Assembly (NCBI GenBank): GCA_002772195.1
Contig: PCSG01000231.1
Location: forward strand, 767 to 7,507
Reading direction: 5' to 3'
Length of the DNA: 6,741 bases
DNA from: Desulfobacterales bacterium CG23_combo_of_CG06-09_8_20_14_all_51_8
Lineage (GTDB): Bacteria; Desulfobacterota; Desulfobacteria; Desulfobacterales; Desulfosalsimonadaceae
Positions 5,962 to 6,741 of the stretch are shown here, in pieces. A program made the position numbers and the translations under genes. Each line of letters begins with the position of its first letter. Position 1 is the first letter of the stretch. The notes beneath the pieces are model-generated. The model had not been told where the DNA came from, did not search any database, and saw only the letters and a program-made list of their open reading frames with translations.

Positions 5962-6730
5962 TCATAATGATTTCATTACAATATCGCCATAATAGGCTAA
6001 TGCCGATTCACCGGTATTGTCCGAATCCGTCATGATAGCAATTCCTGTGATCATGGGCGGCTCCTTGCCGAATGCCGTCTTATAGTCATCGAAAATATTT
6101 CTGGACTCAGAAACCCAGGCCCCGGCCTTCATTTTGCCGCTTTCCACCACGATCATCCGCACCCTGTCCGTGTATGCGTTGGGCACGATTTTCCCTACCG
6201 GCGCATGACTGGCCCAAATATAATTTATCGCGCCGAGGGGGGGGGTATTCACCATAGAACATTTTAATCCCTCCGAATTTCGCTCGTTCGAAAAATCCGA
6301 CTTTTTCCGGATCATATTCAAAGGCGATATAGATGCGGGCGGGATAGTCATCTCCGGATTTTTGGGTGACGTCGCCCTTTTTATAAATGTTGGTTGCTTT
6401 CCACCGCCATTCGATGATCGGGTATTTGCGCGGGTCGATGCGTATCTTGCGGATTAAACCGGATGCCGATGCATCACTTTTCGCCTGAACCACAGTGGCG
6501 CCGTTATCTTCAATCAGACGGTAATCCGTATGTTTTTTAATTTTTTCAAAAGTCAGAGGCTCCCAGCCGGAGGGAATTTTATCTCCAGGATTGGCCGCTG
6601 AAAATTTTCCGATATACAGGATCTCCGCATTGTTTACGATTGTTTCACTGGCCTCCGCAATACCCGACACGGACGTGAGAACAGTGCATAAACTCGCCGC
6701 CAATAGCATGAGGATGCGATGCCGCGTCAT
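5962..6730 (-). pseudogene. exported DUF3047 protein, frameshifted in a nine-C run
   Basis: A 255-residue exported protein of unknown function when its two frames are joined. Residues 1-27 are a Sec signal peptide (RHR, hydrophobic core, AEA cut before SE). The DUF3047 domain follows: KYPIIEWRWKA (102-112), KSGDDYPARIYIAFEYDP (124-141) and GEYPP (160-164) in the first frame. The second frame continues with LGAINYIWASHAPVG, DRVRMIVVESG and the end DNTGESALAYYGDIVM. The switch falls exactly at a run of nine C (6245-6237); eight would read GEYPPLGAINYIW without a break. As written the first frame runs on to 6107 and adds a foreign tail. AAGGA lies 6 bases before ATG 6730. It is the first gene seen in the block, and any promoter is beyond the window. 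Poly-C slippage, a sequencing error or true decay are all possible. Confidence 0.85.
6237..6245 (-). repeat. nine-C homopolymer at the DUF3047 frameshift
   Basis: C9 on the minus strand (G9 on the plus strand) within the GEYPP codons. One base fewer restores the family reading. Runs of this length are prone to polymerase slippage and to sequencing error. Confidence 0.85.
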
Positions 6731-6741
6731 GGGGTTTCCTT

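Noticed and set aside
1..6741. CRISPR array, tRNA or rRNA genes, insertion sequences, attachment sites
   Set aside because: No spaced direct repeats, cloverleaf-like segments, terminal inverted repeats or transposase motifs were seen on either strand.

Overview
The window carries one block of genes, all read from the minus strand (right to left), with short gaps (about 19 to 100 bases) and no convincing gene on the plus strand. Gene content and style suggest an anaerobic deltaproteobacterium (Desulfobacterota, perhaps a Desulfobacterales-type sulfate reducer). The pointers are DUF3047 and DUF547 exported proteins, a D-3-hydroxybutyrate dehydrogenase, an ArsS-type radical SAM enzyme that appears to be a selenoprotein, and a VTT-membrane/FAD-oxidoreductase fusion. 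This placement is inference from gene families, not a database match.

In transcription order: a DUF3047 exported protein broken by one extra base in a run of nine C (5962-6730); a 3-hydroxybutyrate dehydrogenase broken by a 4-base tandem duplication (5156-5942); a 27-codon ORF coupled to it by an ATGA overlap (5076-5159); a small three-helix membrane protein (4736-5053); a secreted DUF547 protein (3908-4669); an AhpD/carboxymuconolactone-decarboxylase-like protein with a CPYC motif (3537-3869); the radical SAM protein ArsS (2545-3504); a patatin-like phospholipase (1608-2468); and the first 523 codons of a TVP38/TMEM64 (VTT)-pyridine nucleotide-disulfide oxidoreductase fusion, which runs off the left edge (1-1569).

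The core is the arsenosugar-type pair, the AhpD-like protein and ArsS. The ArsS frame meets TGA at 2568-2566 exactly where the family's conserved C-terminal motif has Cys before Gly-Gly. Beyond it the frame reads GGAIKT and then stops, and a hairpin with a G-containing loop follows 20 bases after the TGA. That is what a bacterial selenocysteine codon with a SECIS element looks like, so the true gene end is most likely 2545, not 2566.

The arsenic methyltransferase ArsM and the arsenosugar glycosyltransferases expected to work with ArsS are not in the window. The phospholipase, the membrane flavoenzyme fusion and the exported proteins around ArsS make a membrane or lipid-linked role possible, but this is a hypothesis from context. 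The two upstream genes are frameshifted at slippage-prone repeats, so they are either decaying or carry assembly errors.
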